Of a DNA stretch of 64,000 bases, positions 27,181 through 35,415 are shown in pieces. The notes below the pieces were generated by a model, which was not told the origin of the DNA, made no database searches, and worked only from the letters and a program-made list of their open reading frames with translations. The stretch comes from Alphaproteobacteria bacterium (GTDB taxonomy: Bacteria > Pseudomonadota > Alphaproteobacteria > Caulobacterales > Caulobacteraceae). The position numbers and the translations under genes are program-made. How positions within the stretch are numbered: the first letter of the stretch is position 1; each line of letters opens with the position of its first letter. Location of the stretch: contig JAHJOO010000066.1 in assembly GCA_018820275.1 (NCBI GenBank), forward strand, positions 1 to 64,000. Direction: 5' to 3'.

Positions 27181-28512
27181 TCAGGCGGTGGCGGAGGCCG
27201 GGAGGGAGGCGGCGTCGGCGGACGCCCGTTCAAGCAGGGTGCCGGGGCCTTCCTGGCCCCGATACTCGGCGACGCCGACGTCGAAGGCCACCGTGAAGGG
27301 GCGGACGCCGGGGCCGGCGTCGAACGCCGTGCAGCCGACCACGGCGGCGATGCGGTCGGCGACCAGGCGGGCCTCGACCGCGTCGGTGGCCGGAAGGGCG
27401 AGGGCGAAGACCTCGGACGACAGACGCGCGGCGGTGTCCTCGACACGGATCAGTCGCGAGATCATGGCGCCGATCTGGGGCAGGGCGCGGGTGAGCCAGC
27501 CGCCGTCCCGCGCCTGTCGCAGTTCCTGGTTCTGCGACACCCGCAGAACGCAGACCGAGATCGGTCGACGCCGCGCCAGGGCCGCCTCGACCACCCGGCC
27601 GAGGTGGGCCGCGAACAGATCGTCCGTGAACAGGCCCGTCGCGGGGTCGGTCAGGCCGGAGGAACGGGCCGCCTCCAGCGCGCGCCTCACCGCTTGGTGC
27701 TCGCGGTAGGTCCGCGCGAGGGCGACGATGCGGGCGGCGGTTTCGGACTCGGGGACGGTCGCCTCCGCGACGTCGGCGAAGCCTCGACCGTAGAGGTCGG
27801 TGAGATCGACCGGATCCTCACCCGACAGGTAGAGCACCACCGGAATCTGCTGCAGGCGGGTGTTGCGGCGCATGCCGGCGGCGATGGACTGGGCAGGCGC
27901 CCGGTCGGGGCCGCTCCACAGAACCGCGGCGTCGAAGGCCCGCTCGTGCAGGTAGTCGAAGGCGGTGTAGGGCGTGGGGGCGGCCACGACCTCGCAGTCC
28001 AGGGCTTCGAGCGCGTTGCTGAGCGCGAGGACGCGGCGATCGGGAGGTCCCGCCGCCAGCACGCGCAGCGGCGTGGCGTCGGGTTCGTCGGGCTCCAGGT
28101 GAACCCCGCGCGCCCCGAAAGTGGCGGCGCGGAGGGCGATCTCCTCCTCGGCCACGGCGCCGCGCATGAGACTCTCAAGCCTCAGGCGGATCTGGGCGGG
28201 ATGGCCCGCGCCGGACATCACCAGGTCGAAGATCGTTCGATCCCGAGGGGGGACGCCCTCTCCGGCGACGGCGAGGGTCGGCAGCGCGCGGGGGCGGGCC
28301 GCGGCCTTCAGCGCCTCGGTCCAGTCGCGCGCGTCCGGCAGACGGGCGTCGACGATCAGGGCCTCGACCGGGAGATCGCCCAGCGCCGACAGGGCCCCGC
28401 CCAGACCCCGCGCCGTGACGGTGCGCCAGCCGATCCCGTCAAGCCCCTGACAGAGGGGGCCGACGACCGAATCCTCGGCCGCCAGCACAAGAATGCGCGG
28501 TTCCGCCTTCAC
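27181..28512 (-). CDS. popA: PopA-like response regulator with degenerate GGDEF domain
   Basis: The protein has two receiver-like domains and a C-terminal GGDEF domain. REC1 keeps the phosphoacceptor Asp55 in LIVDARLP; REC2 has lost it (VLWSG). The GGDEF active site is SSEVF (365-369), so it should not make c-di-GMP, but the inhibitory RxxD site is kept as RVED (356-359) at the right five-residue spacing. This is the layout of C. crescentus PopA, a c-di-GMP effector that brings CtrA to ClpXP at the pole. The GTG at 28512 gives 443 aa and places Asp55 as I recall it in PopA; an ATG at 28551 is the alternative. Confidence 0.8.
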   Translation of the reverse strand: MKAEPRILVLAAEDSVVGPLCQGLDGIGWRTVTARGLGGALSALGDLPVEALIVDARLPDARDWTEALKAAARPRALPTLAVAGEGVPPRDRTIFDLVMSGAGHPAQIRLRLESLMRGAVAEEEIALRAATFGARGVHLEPDEPDATPLRVLAAGPPDRRVLALSNALEALDCEVVAAPTPYTAFDYLHERAFDAAVLWSGPDRAPAQSIAAGMRRNTRLQQIPVVLYLSGEDPVDLTDLYGRGFADVAEATVPESETAARIVALARTYREHQAVRRALEAARSSGLTDPATGLFTDDLFAAHLGRVVEAALARRRPISVCVLRVSQNQELRQARDGGWLTRALPQIGAMISRLIRVEDTAARLSSEVFALALPATDAVEARLVADRIAAVVGCTAFDAGPGVRPFTVAFDVGVAEYRGQEGPGTLLERASADAASLPASATA

Positions 28513-28700
28513 GCCACCAACTTTCCCGAGTCCCAGAAGCGGCTGGACCATAGACGCCGCCGCCCCGCCGCCGCAACGCCGCATTCGCGCGCATGGCGAG
28601 TGGAGATCAGGCCTGTCATGACGGAAATAATGCGTTAGGTTCGCCGCCATCGGGGGCGCGGGGAACCGAAGGGTTGCAGAACGAGCTTGGCAAGACGCCG

Positions 28701-29603
28701 ATGTGGTGGGTGAGGCTGTCCGGCCGGGCGTTCGCCCGAAGCTGGGGTCGGGACGTGATGCTCTATACGGGCGGCGTCTCCTTCTTCGCCCTGCTGGCGG
28801 TGTTTCCCGCCATCGCCATTCTGATCGGCCTCTACAAGGTGGGGCTGTCCATTACCGAGGTGAGCGCCCAGGCCGCGGCGCTGGCCGACCTGCTTCCCGC
28901 CGCCGCGCGCTCCATCTTCCTGACCGAGATCGAACGGCTGGCCCAAGCTTCCGCGCGCACCGTCTCGGCGCAGTCGGCCTTCGCCCTCATCGTCGGTGCC
29001 TATGCCGCCCATCGCGGATTCAAGGCCTTGCTGGCGGGTCTGAACCTGATTCATGACGAGCAGGAGCCGCACGGCTTCCTGCAGTTCAACCTTCTGGCCT
29101 TCTTCGTGGCCCTGTTCGCCTTCGCCCTGTTCACCGTCGTATCGGGTTCGGTCGTGACCTTCCGGCTGATGTCCCATGCCTCCGGCGGCGGAGACGTCTC
29201 CGGCCTCGGACTGCCGTTCGACGGCCTCCTGCCGGCGCTGGGACTGGGGCTGGGTCTGACCCTTCTGTACCGCTACGCCATGAGCCACCGCACGCGGGTG
29301 GCGTGGGGCCCCGCGATCATCGGCGGCCTCATCGCCACGGTGCTGTCGATGGTGAGCTCGTGGCTGTGCGCCATCTACGTCGAGCAGATCGCGCCGCTGG
29401 GGGCGACCTACGGCTCGGTCGGCGCCATCGTCGTGCTTCTGATCTGGCTGTCGTGGAACGTCAACGCCATCTTCTACGGCGGGGCCTTCGCCACCGAGAT
29501 GGAGATCGCGGACCGGGCCCGGGGGGCACCCACGTTCGAGGAGGACGCCGACGCCCCGACCGCCGAGGTCGTCAGTCTGGCCGCCCGCCGCTCGCGACGC
29601 TGA
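28701..29603 (+). CDS. YihY/BrkB family inner membrane protein
   Basis: This 300-aa protein has about six membrane helices. The family signatures are GGVSFFALLAVFPAIAILIG near residue 24, and GATYGSVGAIVVLLIWLSWN followed by FYGGAFATE near the end. YihY proteins were once called RNase BN in error; the function is still unclear. I chose the ATG at 28701; a TTG at 28674 is possible. It is divergent from the popA-like gene and its tail overlaps tusA. Confidence 0.87.
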   Translation: MWWVRLSGRAFARSWGRDVMLYTGGVSFFALLAVFPAIAILIGLYKVGLSITEVSAQAAALADLLPAAARSIFLTEIERLAQASARTVSAQSAFALIVGAYAAHRGFKALLAGLNLIHDEQEPHGFLQFNLLAFFVALFAFALFTVVSGSVVTFRLMSHASGGGDVSGLGLPFDGLLPALGLGLGLTLLYRYAMSHRTRVAWGPAIIGGLIATVLSMVSSWLCAIYVEQIAPLGATYGSVGAIVVLLIWLSWNVNAIFYGGAFATEMEIADRARGAPTFEEDADAPTAEVVSLAARRSRR

Positions 29604-29808
29604 AGCGCAGGGCGCCGTCCACCTCGTCCACCGACACCAGCCGGTGCGGGCCGTCCAGGAGCAGGTGCGGCACGTCGATCCGCGCCATCGGGTCGTCGGC
29701 CAGCAGGACCACGGTGGCGCCGGGGGCGGCCGCTTCCAGGGCCTTGCGCAGCCGGAGCGACGGCACCGGGCAGTGATGACCACGGGCGTCCACGACGAGC
29801 GGGCTCAC
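29572..29808 (-). CDS. TusA family sulfurtransferase
   Basis: This 78-aa protein has the TusA/SirA fold with the sulfur-carrying Cys13 in the motif CPVP. Members pass sulfur for tRNA thiolation, molybdenum cofactor or sulfur oxidation; which applies here is unknown. The GTG start overlaps the cinA stop as GTGA, so translation is coupled. The 3' end overlaps the YihY gene by 32 bases tail to tail. Confidence 0.86.
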   Translation of the reverse strand: MSPLVVDARGHHCPVPSLRLRKALEAAAPGATVVLLADDPMARIDVPHLLLDGPHRLVSVDEVDGALRFSVASGGRPD

Positions 29809-30296
29809 GCGGTCGCCCGGTCCAGCAGCAGATCCAGCGCCTGGATCATCGCGGCGCGCCGCACCCCGTCGCGGCCCAGGTCGCCGAAGCGCCGCTCCCG
29901 CGTGACCAGGCCGGAAGGCCCCACGGCCCCGAACCAGACCAGACCGACGGGCTTGTGCGCCGATCCGCCGCCGGGGCCGGCGACGCCGGTCACCGACACG
30001 GCGAGATCGACGCCGCCGCGCTCGCGCGCGCCGCGGGCCATGGCCTCGGCCACTTCCTCCGAGACCGCCCCGTGCCGCGAGATGAGGTCGGCAGGGACGC
30101 CCAGCATCCGCGTCTTGGCCGCATTGGAATAGGTGACGACACCGCCGTCCAGAACGTCGGACGCGCCCGGTGGCCCCGTCAGGGCCGCGGCGACGAGGCC
30201 ACCCGTGCAGCTTTCGGCCGTGGCCAGGGTCAGTCCGCGGGCGCGCGCGGCGCCGAGCACGGCCTCGGCGCGGTCCAGTATGTCGCGATCGAACAT
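29805..30296 (-). CDS. CinA-type nicotinamide-nucleotide amidohydrolase
   Basis: This is the stand-alone C-terminal CinA domain (PncC), 163 aa, which deamidates NMN to nicotinate mononucleotide. Family motifs are TLATAESCTGGLVAAALT and VAVSVTGVAGPGGG-like residues (here LAVSVTGVAGPGGGS). The N-terminal MoaB-like half of full CinA is absent, as in E. coli YgaD. The ATG at 30296 begins MFDRDILDRAE; an open frame upstream is the shadow of the next gene. Confidence 0.9.
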   Translation of the reverse strand: MFDRDILDRAEAVLGAARARGLTLATAESCTGGLVAAALTGPPGASDVLDGGVVTYSNAAKTRMLGVPADLISRHGAVSEEVAEAMARGARERGGVDLAVSVTGVAGPGGGSAHKPVGLVWFGAVGPSGLVTRERRFGDLGRDGVRRAAMIQALDLLLDRATA

Positions 30297-30389
30297 CGAG
30301 CGTTCCAAGCGGCGGGCGAGTCGTCCTAACCTGCGCCCGACAGGGGCCGCGTGTCGACGGTGCGCCTGATCGCCATTGCAGGAGCCTCC

Positions 30390-32663
30390 ATGAGCGCAGC
30401 CGACGTTCCCGCCGGAACCGCCCCCTCGGGCGACCGGCTGACGCCCGCCCTGTTCGCCCTGGCCATCTTCACCTCGGCCTCGCTGGTGTTCGTGGTCCAG
30501 CCGATGGTGACCAAGCTGGTCCTGCCCATGCTGGGCGGCTCGCCCCAGGTGTGGAACACGGCGATGGTCTTCTTCCAGGCCGCGCTGCTGGCCGGATACG
30601 GCTATGCCCACCTTCTGCAGCGGATCGCCTCGCTGAGGACGCAGGTGATGGTTCACCTGGCGTTGCTGCTCGTGGCCGCGCTGTTCCTGCCCCTGAGCGT
30701 CAGCGGCGTGCTCGGGAGCCCCGACCCGTCGGCGCCGATCCTGTGGTTGCTGGGGACCCTGACCCTGTCGGTGGGCGCGCCCTTCGCCGTGCTGTCGGCG
30801 ACCGCCCCGTTGCTGCAGGCCTGGTACGCCCGGGTGCGCGCCGGCCACGCCGACGGCAAGAACCCTTACGTCCTTTACGCCGCGTCGAACCTCGGCAGCT
30901 TCCTGGCCCTGCTCAGCTATCCGGTGCTGATCGAGCCGCTGGCGACCCTGTCGGGGCAGCGCTGGGGCTGGACGGGGGGATATGCGGTTTTCGTCGCCCT
31001 GATCGTCGTGCTGGCTTTGACCGTCTGGCGCCGGCAAGTGGCCGCGGCCGAGCCGGCCCCGCTGGCGCGCAGCGCGCCGCTGGGCTGGAAGGACCGGCTG
31101 ATCCTCATCGGCCTGGCGGCGGCGCCGTCCAGCCTGATGCTGGGCGTGACGGCGCACCTGTCGACTGACGTGGCGTCCGCGCCCTTCCTGTGGGTCATCC
31201 CGCTGGCGCTGTACCTTCTGACCTTCGTCATCGCCTTCCAGGCCAGGCCGTGGATCCCGCTGCCCATCACCCTGGTGGTGCAGGCGGCGGTGGGCGCGGT
31301 GGCCGTGACGCTGGCGGCGTTCCGCAGCGATGAGTGGCTGGTCCTGTTCGGGATCAGCATCCTGGCTTTCTTCTTCACGACCCTGATGTGCCACCAGCTG
31401 CTGGCGGCGCGGCGTCCGGCGCCCGACCGGCTGACGGAGTTCTACCTCCTGATGTCGCTGGGCGGGGTCGTCGGCGGGGCCTTCACGGCGCTGCTGGCCC
31501 CGGTGATCTTCAACGACGTCTGGGAATACCCGCTGATGCTGGTGCTGGTCGGCCTGGCGCGGCCGTGGGGGCGCGGCTGGAAGCTGGACTATCGCGACGC
31601 CTATTTCCTGCTCGCGGGCGTGGTGATCGCGGCCCTGCCGCCGGTCATCCACATGGTCGTGCACGCCAACGAGATGCTGTGGCCGCTGTTCCAGGAGCCG
31701 GCGATCTTCCGCCAGATCACCGTGCTGCTGCTGGGCGCGGCGGCCGTCTGCGCCTTCCTGATCCGCGACCGCGCGCTCGCCTATGTGGCGCTGCTGACGG
31801 CGATGACCCTGTCGGCGCAGTGGATCAACAAGGGATCGGACTCCGCCTACACCGAGCGCAGCTTCTTCGGCGTGATGCAGGTGGCGAACACGCCCGATGC
31901 GCGGCTGGGCGGCGACGTTCACGCCCTGATGCACGGCACCACCCTGCACGGAGCCCAGGCCCGCGACCCGCGCTATGCCTGCTCGCCGATGACCTATTAT
32001 GCGCCGACGACGCCGATCGGCCAGGCGGCGGTGATGATGCAGAACCGCCGGCCGGCGCTGAACATCGGCGTGGTGGGGCAGGGGTCGGGCGCCATGGCGG
32101 CCTACAAGCGGGCGGGAGACACGCTGACCTTCTTCGAGATCGACCCGATGGTGGACCGGCTTTCGCGCGATCCACAGTGGTTCACCTACATCAGCGACTG
32201 CGCCCAGGGTCCGGTGCGCACGGTGCTGGGCGACGCGCGCCTGACCATGGCGGACGAGCCGGCGGGGACCTATGACCTGCTGATCATCGATGCCTTCTCG
32301 TCCGACGCGGTGCCGACCCATCTGCTGACGCAGGAGGCGATCGCCGGCTATCTGAAGCTGCTGAAGCCGGACGGCGTCGTGGTCCTGCACCTGTCGAACC
32401 GCAATCTGGACATCACCCTTCCGGCGCTGGCCGCCGCGCGGGCGCTGGGCGCGCCGGAGCGGCACCAGATCTACGTCGAAAGCCGCGACGCGCCCGACAT
32501 GGCCGAGGCGTCGACCGAGGCGATGATCCTGTCGCCGACCGAGGCGGGCATGGCCGATTTCGCCGCCGACCCGCGCTGGCGGGTCCTGGCTCCGACGGAC
32601 GTGCGGCCGTGGACGGACGACTACGTCAACCTGTTCGGCTCGCTGGTGCGGGCGACCTTCTAG
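30390..32663 (+). CDS. Membrane-anchored spermidine-synthase-like protein (fused)
   Basis: The first 470 or so residues carry many hydrophobic helices of the kind annotated as MFS-like, starting LFALAIFTSASLVFVVQPMV. The last 220 form a spermidine-synthase-like Rossmann domain with VVGQGSGAMAAY, the acidic FFEIDPMVDRL and YDLLIIDAFSSDAVPTHLL. The usual GGGDG glycine motif is altered, so polyamine synthesis is not assured. I chose the ATG at 30390 because AGGAG lies six bases upstream; a GTG at 30351 is less likely. Length is 757 aa. Substrate and role are unknown. Confidence 0.82.
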   Translation: MSAADVPAGTAPSGDRLTPALFALAIFTSASLVFVVQPMVTKLVLPMLGGSPQVWNTAMVFFQAALLAGYGYAHLLQRIASLRTQVMVHLALLLVAALFLPLSVSGVLGSPDPSAPILWLLGTLTLSVGAPFAVLSATAPLLQAWYARVRAGHADGKNPYVLYAASNLGSFLALLSYPVLIEPLATLSGQRWGWTGGYAVFVALIVVLALTVWRRQVAAAEPAPLARSAPLGWKDRLILIGLAAAPSSLMLGVTAHLSTDVASAPFLWVIPLALYLLTFVIAFQARPWIPLPITLVVQAAVGAVAVTLAAFRSDEWLVLFGISILAFFFTTLMCHQLLAARRPAPDRLTEFYLLMSLGGVVGGAFTALLAPVIFNDVWEYPLMLVLVGLARPWGRGWKLDYRDAYFLLAGVVIAALPPVIHMVVHANEMLWPLFQEPAIFRQITVLLLGAAAVCAFLIRDRALAYVALLTAMTLSAQWINKGSDSAYTERSFFGVMQVANTPDARLGGDVHALMHGTTLHGAQARDPRYACSPMTYYAPTTPIGQAAVMMQNRRPALNIGVVGQGSGAMAAYKRAGDTLTFFEIDPMVDRLSRDPQWFTYISDCAQGPVRTVLGDARLTMADEPAGTYDLLIIDAFSSDAVPTHLLTQEAIAGYLKLLKPDGVVVLHLSNRNLDITLPALAAARALGAPERHQIYVESRDAPDMAEASTEAMILSPTEAGMADFAADPRWRVLAPTDVRPWTDDYVNLFGSLVRATF

Positions 32664-32667
32664 GTCG

Positions 32668-33819
32668 TCATTCCGGCAGGTCGAGCGTGGCCGTCGCCAT
32701 GGCGGCCAGACCCTCGTCGCGGCCGGTGAAGCCAAGGCCCTCGGTCGTGGTGGCCTTCACGCTGACGGCGTGGAGCGGCAGCGCGAGGACGGCGGCGATC
32801 CGCTCGCGCATGGCCTGACGGTGGGGCTTCACCTTCGGCCGTTCGCAGATCAGGGTGACGTCCACGTGGACGATCCGGCCGCCCCTCGCCGTGGCCAGGT
32901 CGCGGGCGTGCGCCAGAAAGGCGTCCGAGGCCGCACCCTTCCAGCGCGGGTCCGACGGCGGGAAATGATCGCCGATGTCGCCTTCGGCGAGGGCCCCGAG
33001 GATGGCGTCGGTCAGGGCGTGCAGGCCGGCGTCAGCGTCGGAATGGCCGATCAGCGTGCGGTCGTGCGGGACTTCGACGCCGCACAGCCAGACGGCGCCC
33101 CCCGGCCCCCAGCGGTGGACGTCGTAACCGTGGCCGACGCGGGTGAGGCGCCGGTCCGACGACGCGAGCAGGGCCTCGGCCATGGCGAAATCCTCCGGAT
33201 GGGTCAGCTTCATCAGGCGCGCGTCGCCGGTCACCTGGGCCACGGTCAGGCCGGCGCGGCGCAGGGCCTCGGTCTCGTCGGTCGGCGGCGTGGGGTCGGG
33301 CCAGGCGTCGAGGGCGGCGGTCAGGGCGCCCAGCCGGGCCGCCTGGGGCGTCTGGATGCGCAGCAGGCCGTCGCGGGAGACGGTCTCGCCGATGCGGCCC
33401 TGCGCGTCTCGGCGCAGGCTGTCGGCGACCGGCAGGACGGGGGCGGCGGCGTCCGCATGCTCGAGCGCGGCCAGCAGGGACTCGACGACTCGCCGGTCCA
33501 GCAGCGGGCGGGCGGCGTCATGGACCAGGACGGGGCGGTCCAGGGGGTGTCCGGCCAGCGCCGCGAGCCCGGCGCGGACCGAGGCGGCGCGATTGGCGCC
33601 GCCGGTCACCGCGATCCAGCCGGAGAGGCCGGACAGGGCGCCTTCGGTTTCGCCGTGGGCGTCGGCGGGGACGCAGACCACGACCGGATCGGCGCCAGCT
33701 TCAAGAAGGGCCTCGACGGACCGGCGCACCACGGGGACGCCGCCCAGCAGGTGCCATTGCTTGGCGCCGCCGGCGCGGCTCCCGGAACCGGCGGCGACGA
33801 CGACGGCGGAAAAGGTCAT
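32668..33819 (-). CDS. ispDF: Bifunctional IspD/IspF of the MEP pathway
   Basis: One 383-aa chain carries two non-consecutive steps of isoprenoid synthesis. Residues 1 to about 220 are IspD (CDP-ME synthesis) with [21 protein letters not shown] in part and the motif [11 protein letters not shown]. Residues from about 225 are IspF with the metal ligands in GHGYDVHRW and [19 protein letters not shown]. The fused form is known in alpha- and some epsilonproteobacteria. It faces the spermidine-synthase-like gene and is divergent from the MAPEG gene. Confidence 0.95.
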   Translation of the reverse strand: MTFSAVVVAAGSGSRAGGAKQWHLLGGVPVVRRSVEALLEAGADPVVVCVPADAHGETEGALSGLSGWIAVTGGANRAASVRAGLAALAGHPLDRPVLVHDAARPLLDRRVVESLLAALEHADAAAPVLPVADSLRRDAQGRIGETVSRDGLLRIQTPQAARLGALTAALDAWPDPTPPTDETEALRRAGLTVAQVTGDARLMKLTHPEDFAMAEALLASSDRRLTRVGHGYDVHRWGPGGAVWLCGVEVPHDRTLIGHSDADAGLHALTDAILGALAEGDIGDHFPPSDPRWKGAASDAFLAHARDLATARGGRIVHVDVTLICERPKVKPHRQAMRERIAAVLALPLHAVSVKATTTEGLGFTGRDEGLAAMATATLDLPE

Positions 33820-33911
33820 GCGCCGCTTCTAGTCAGCCGCGCGGCGGCTGGCGAGGGGCGTTGCGCCGGACCCGGGGCGGGCGCACCCTCCGGCGCAACG
33901 GAGGGGATTCC

Positions 33912-34331
33912 ATGACGCAGACCATCCTCGCGCCGGTGATGGCGCTGGTCCTCTGGTCGCTGGTGATGTGGGCGTGGCTGTACGTCACGCGCATACCGGC
34001 CATGCGCAAGGCCCGGATCAGGCTGGATCCCGACGTGCCGACCGGGACGCTGACCCAGGCGCTGCCGCCGCGGGTGCGGTGGAAGGCCGACAACTACAAT
34101 CACCTGATGGAGCAGCCGACCATCTTCTACGCCACCGCCCTGGCGCTGGCCGTGGCGGGGTCGGGCGGCGGACTCAACCTGTGGCTGGCCTGGGCCTACG
34201 TCGGTCTGAGGATTGCGCACAGTCTAGTGCAGGCGCTGGTGAACCTGATCGTGCTGCGGTGGGCGCTGTTCATGGCGGCCACGCTGGTGCTGGTCGCGCT
34301 GGCTCTCCGGGCGGCCCTGCGGGTGTTCTGA
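33912..34331 (+). CDS. MAPEG family membrane protein
   Basis: This 139-aa protein has four predicted helices and the MAPEG pattern: RWKADNYNHLMEQPTIFYAT in the middle and LAWAYVGLRIAHSLVQALVN later. MAPEG proteins include glutathione transferases and eicosanoid enzymes; bacterial members are mostly uncharacterised. The ATG at 33912 has GGAGGGG eight bases upstream. It is 16 bases before dusB. Confidence 0.85.
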   Translation: MTQTILAPVMALVLWSLVMWAWLYVTRIPAMRKARIRLDPDVPTGTLTQALPPRVRWKADNYNHLMEQPTIFYATALALAVAGSGGGLNLWLAWAYVGLRIAHSLVQALVNLIVLRWALFMAATLVLVALALRAALRVF

Positions 34332-34347
34332 TCCCGTCCGGCGCCGT

Positions 34348-35355
34348 ATGACGCGCCGCGTGACTCCCCAGACCCTCCAGATCGGCGACGTGACGGTGCC
34401 CGGCCGGGTGCTGATGGCGCCCATGACCGGCATCACCGACCTGCCGTTCCGGCGCCTGGCCAGCCGACTGGGCGCGCCCTACGTGGCCACCGAGATGGTG
34501 GCCTCGGCCGAGCTGGCGCGCGGGCGGCCCGACGTGGTGCGCCGCGCCGCCGTGGGGGAAGGTTTGCCCCTGACGGTGATTCAGCTGGTCGGGCGCGATC
34601 CGGGCGCGATGGGGGAGGGTGCGCGGATGGCCGAACAGGCCGGTGCCGACCTGATCGACCTGAATTTCGGCTGCCCGGCCAAGGAGGTCACCGGCGCTGC
34701 GGCGGGGTCGGCCCTCATGCGGCAACCCGAGCTCGCCGTCCGGATCATCGACGCCGTGGTGCGGGCGACCTCGCGTCCCGTGACGGTGAAGATGCGGCTG
34801 GGCTGGGACGACCGGGACCGGAACGCGCCCGCGATCGCCGCCCGGGCGCGTGACGTGGGCGTGAAGGCCATCGCGGTGCACGGGCGCACGCGCTGCCAGT
34901 TCTACACCGGCACGGCCGACTGGGAGGCGGTGGCGGCGGTGAAGGCGGCGGTGGACGTGCCGGTGATCGTCAACGGGGACGTCAGGACCGTCGACGACGC
35001 CCGAGCGGCGCTGGCCCGGTCGGGTGCCGACGCGGTGATGCTGGGGCGCGGCGTCTACGGCCGGCCCTGGCTGGCGGCGGGCCTGCAGGCGGCGCTGGAC
35101 GGCCGGCAGGCGGCGGCCGAACCGCCGGCGGCGGCGCGGCATGCCCTCGTCGTCGAGCATTTCCGGTCGGTTCTGGAGTTCTACGGCGACGGCCTGGGCC
35201 TGCGCATGTTCCGGAAGCACCTGGGCTGGTACGTCGAGGAGGCGCCGTGGCCAGGGGACCCGCTGGCGCGACGCGCGGCCAAGGCCCGCCTGTGTCGGCT
35301 GGAGACGGCGGACGAGGTCGAGGAGCAGTTGGCGATCCTATGGGGGCTAAAGTGA
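34348..35355 (+). CDS. dusB: tRNA-dihydrouridine synthase DusB
   Basis: DusB reduces uridine in the D-loop of tRNA using FMN. The FMN site begins LMAPMTGITDLPFRRLA, and the catalytic Cys lies in LNFGCPAKEVTG, followed by VKMRLGWDD and GRTRCQFYTGTADW. Length is 335 aa. In alphaproteobacteria this gene (old name nifR3) heads the nifR3-ntrBC-ntrYX cluster; here ntrY follows at once. Confidence 0.94.
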   Translation: MTRRVTPQTLQIGDVTVPGRVLMAPMTGITDLPFRRLASRLGAPYVATEMVASAELARGRPDVVRRAAVGEGLPLTVIQLVGRDPGAMGEGARMAEQAGADLIDLNFGCPAKEVTGAAAGSALMRQPELAVRIIDAVVRATSRPVTVKMRLGWDDRDRNAPAIAARARDVGVKAIAVHGRTRCQFYTGTADWEAVAAVKAAVDVPVIVNGDVRTVDDARAALARSGADAVMLGRGVYGRPWLAAGLQAALDGRQAAAEPPAAARHALVVEHFRSVLEFYGDGLGLRMFRKHLGWYVEEAPWPGDPLARRAAKARLCRLETADEVEEQLAILWGLK

Positions 35356-35370
35356 CGCCGTTCGGCAACT

Positions 35371-35396
35371 GACCTGTTGATTTCGGGCAACAGGTC
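35371..35396 (+). promoter_or_regulatory. 9-bp inverted repeat between dusB and ntrY
   Basis: GACCTGTTG (35371-35379) and CAACAGGTC (35388-35396) are perfect inverted arms around an 8-nt loop. No T-run follows, so it is not a standard terminator. It lies 20 bases before the ntrY ATG at 35416 and could be an operator or an RNA structure. It also makes the TTG at 35377 an unlikely start. Confidence 0.6.
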
Positions 35397-35415
35397 GGGA
35401 ACAGTGCGCCTCCGC

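Noticed and set aside
35377-35379. TTG start for ntrY
   Set aside because: It lies inside the 9-bp inverted repeat and lacks a ribosome binding site; ATG 35416 gives a normal length.
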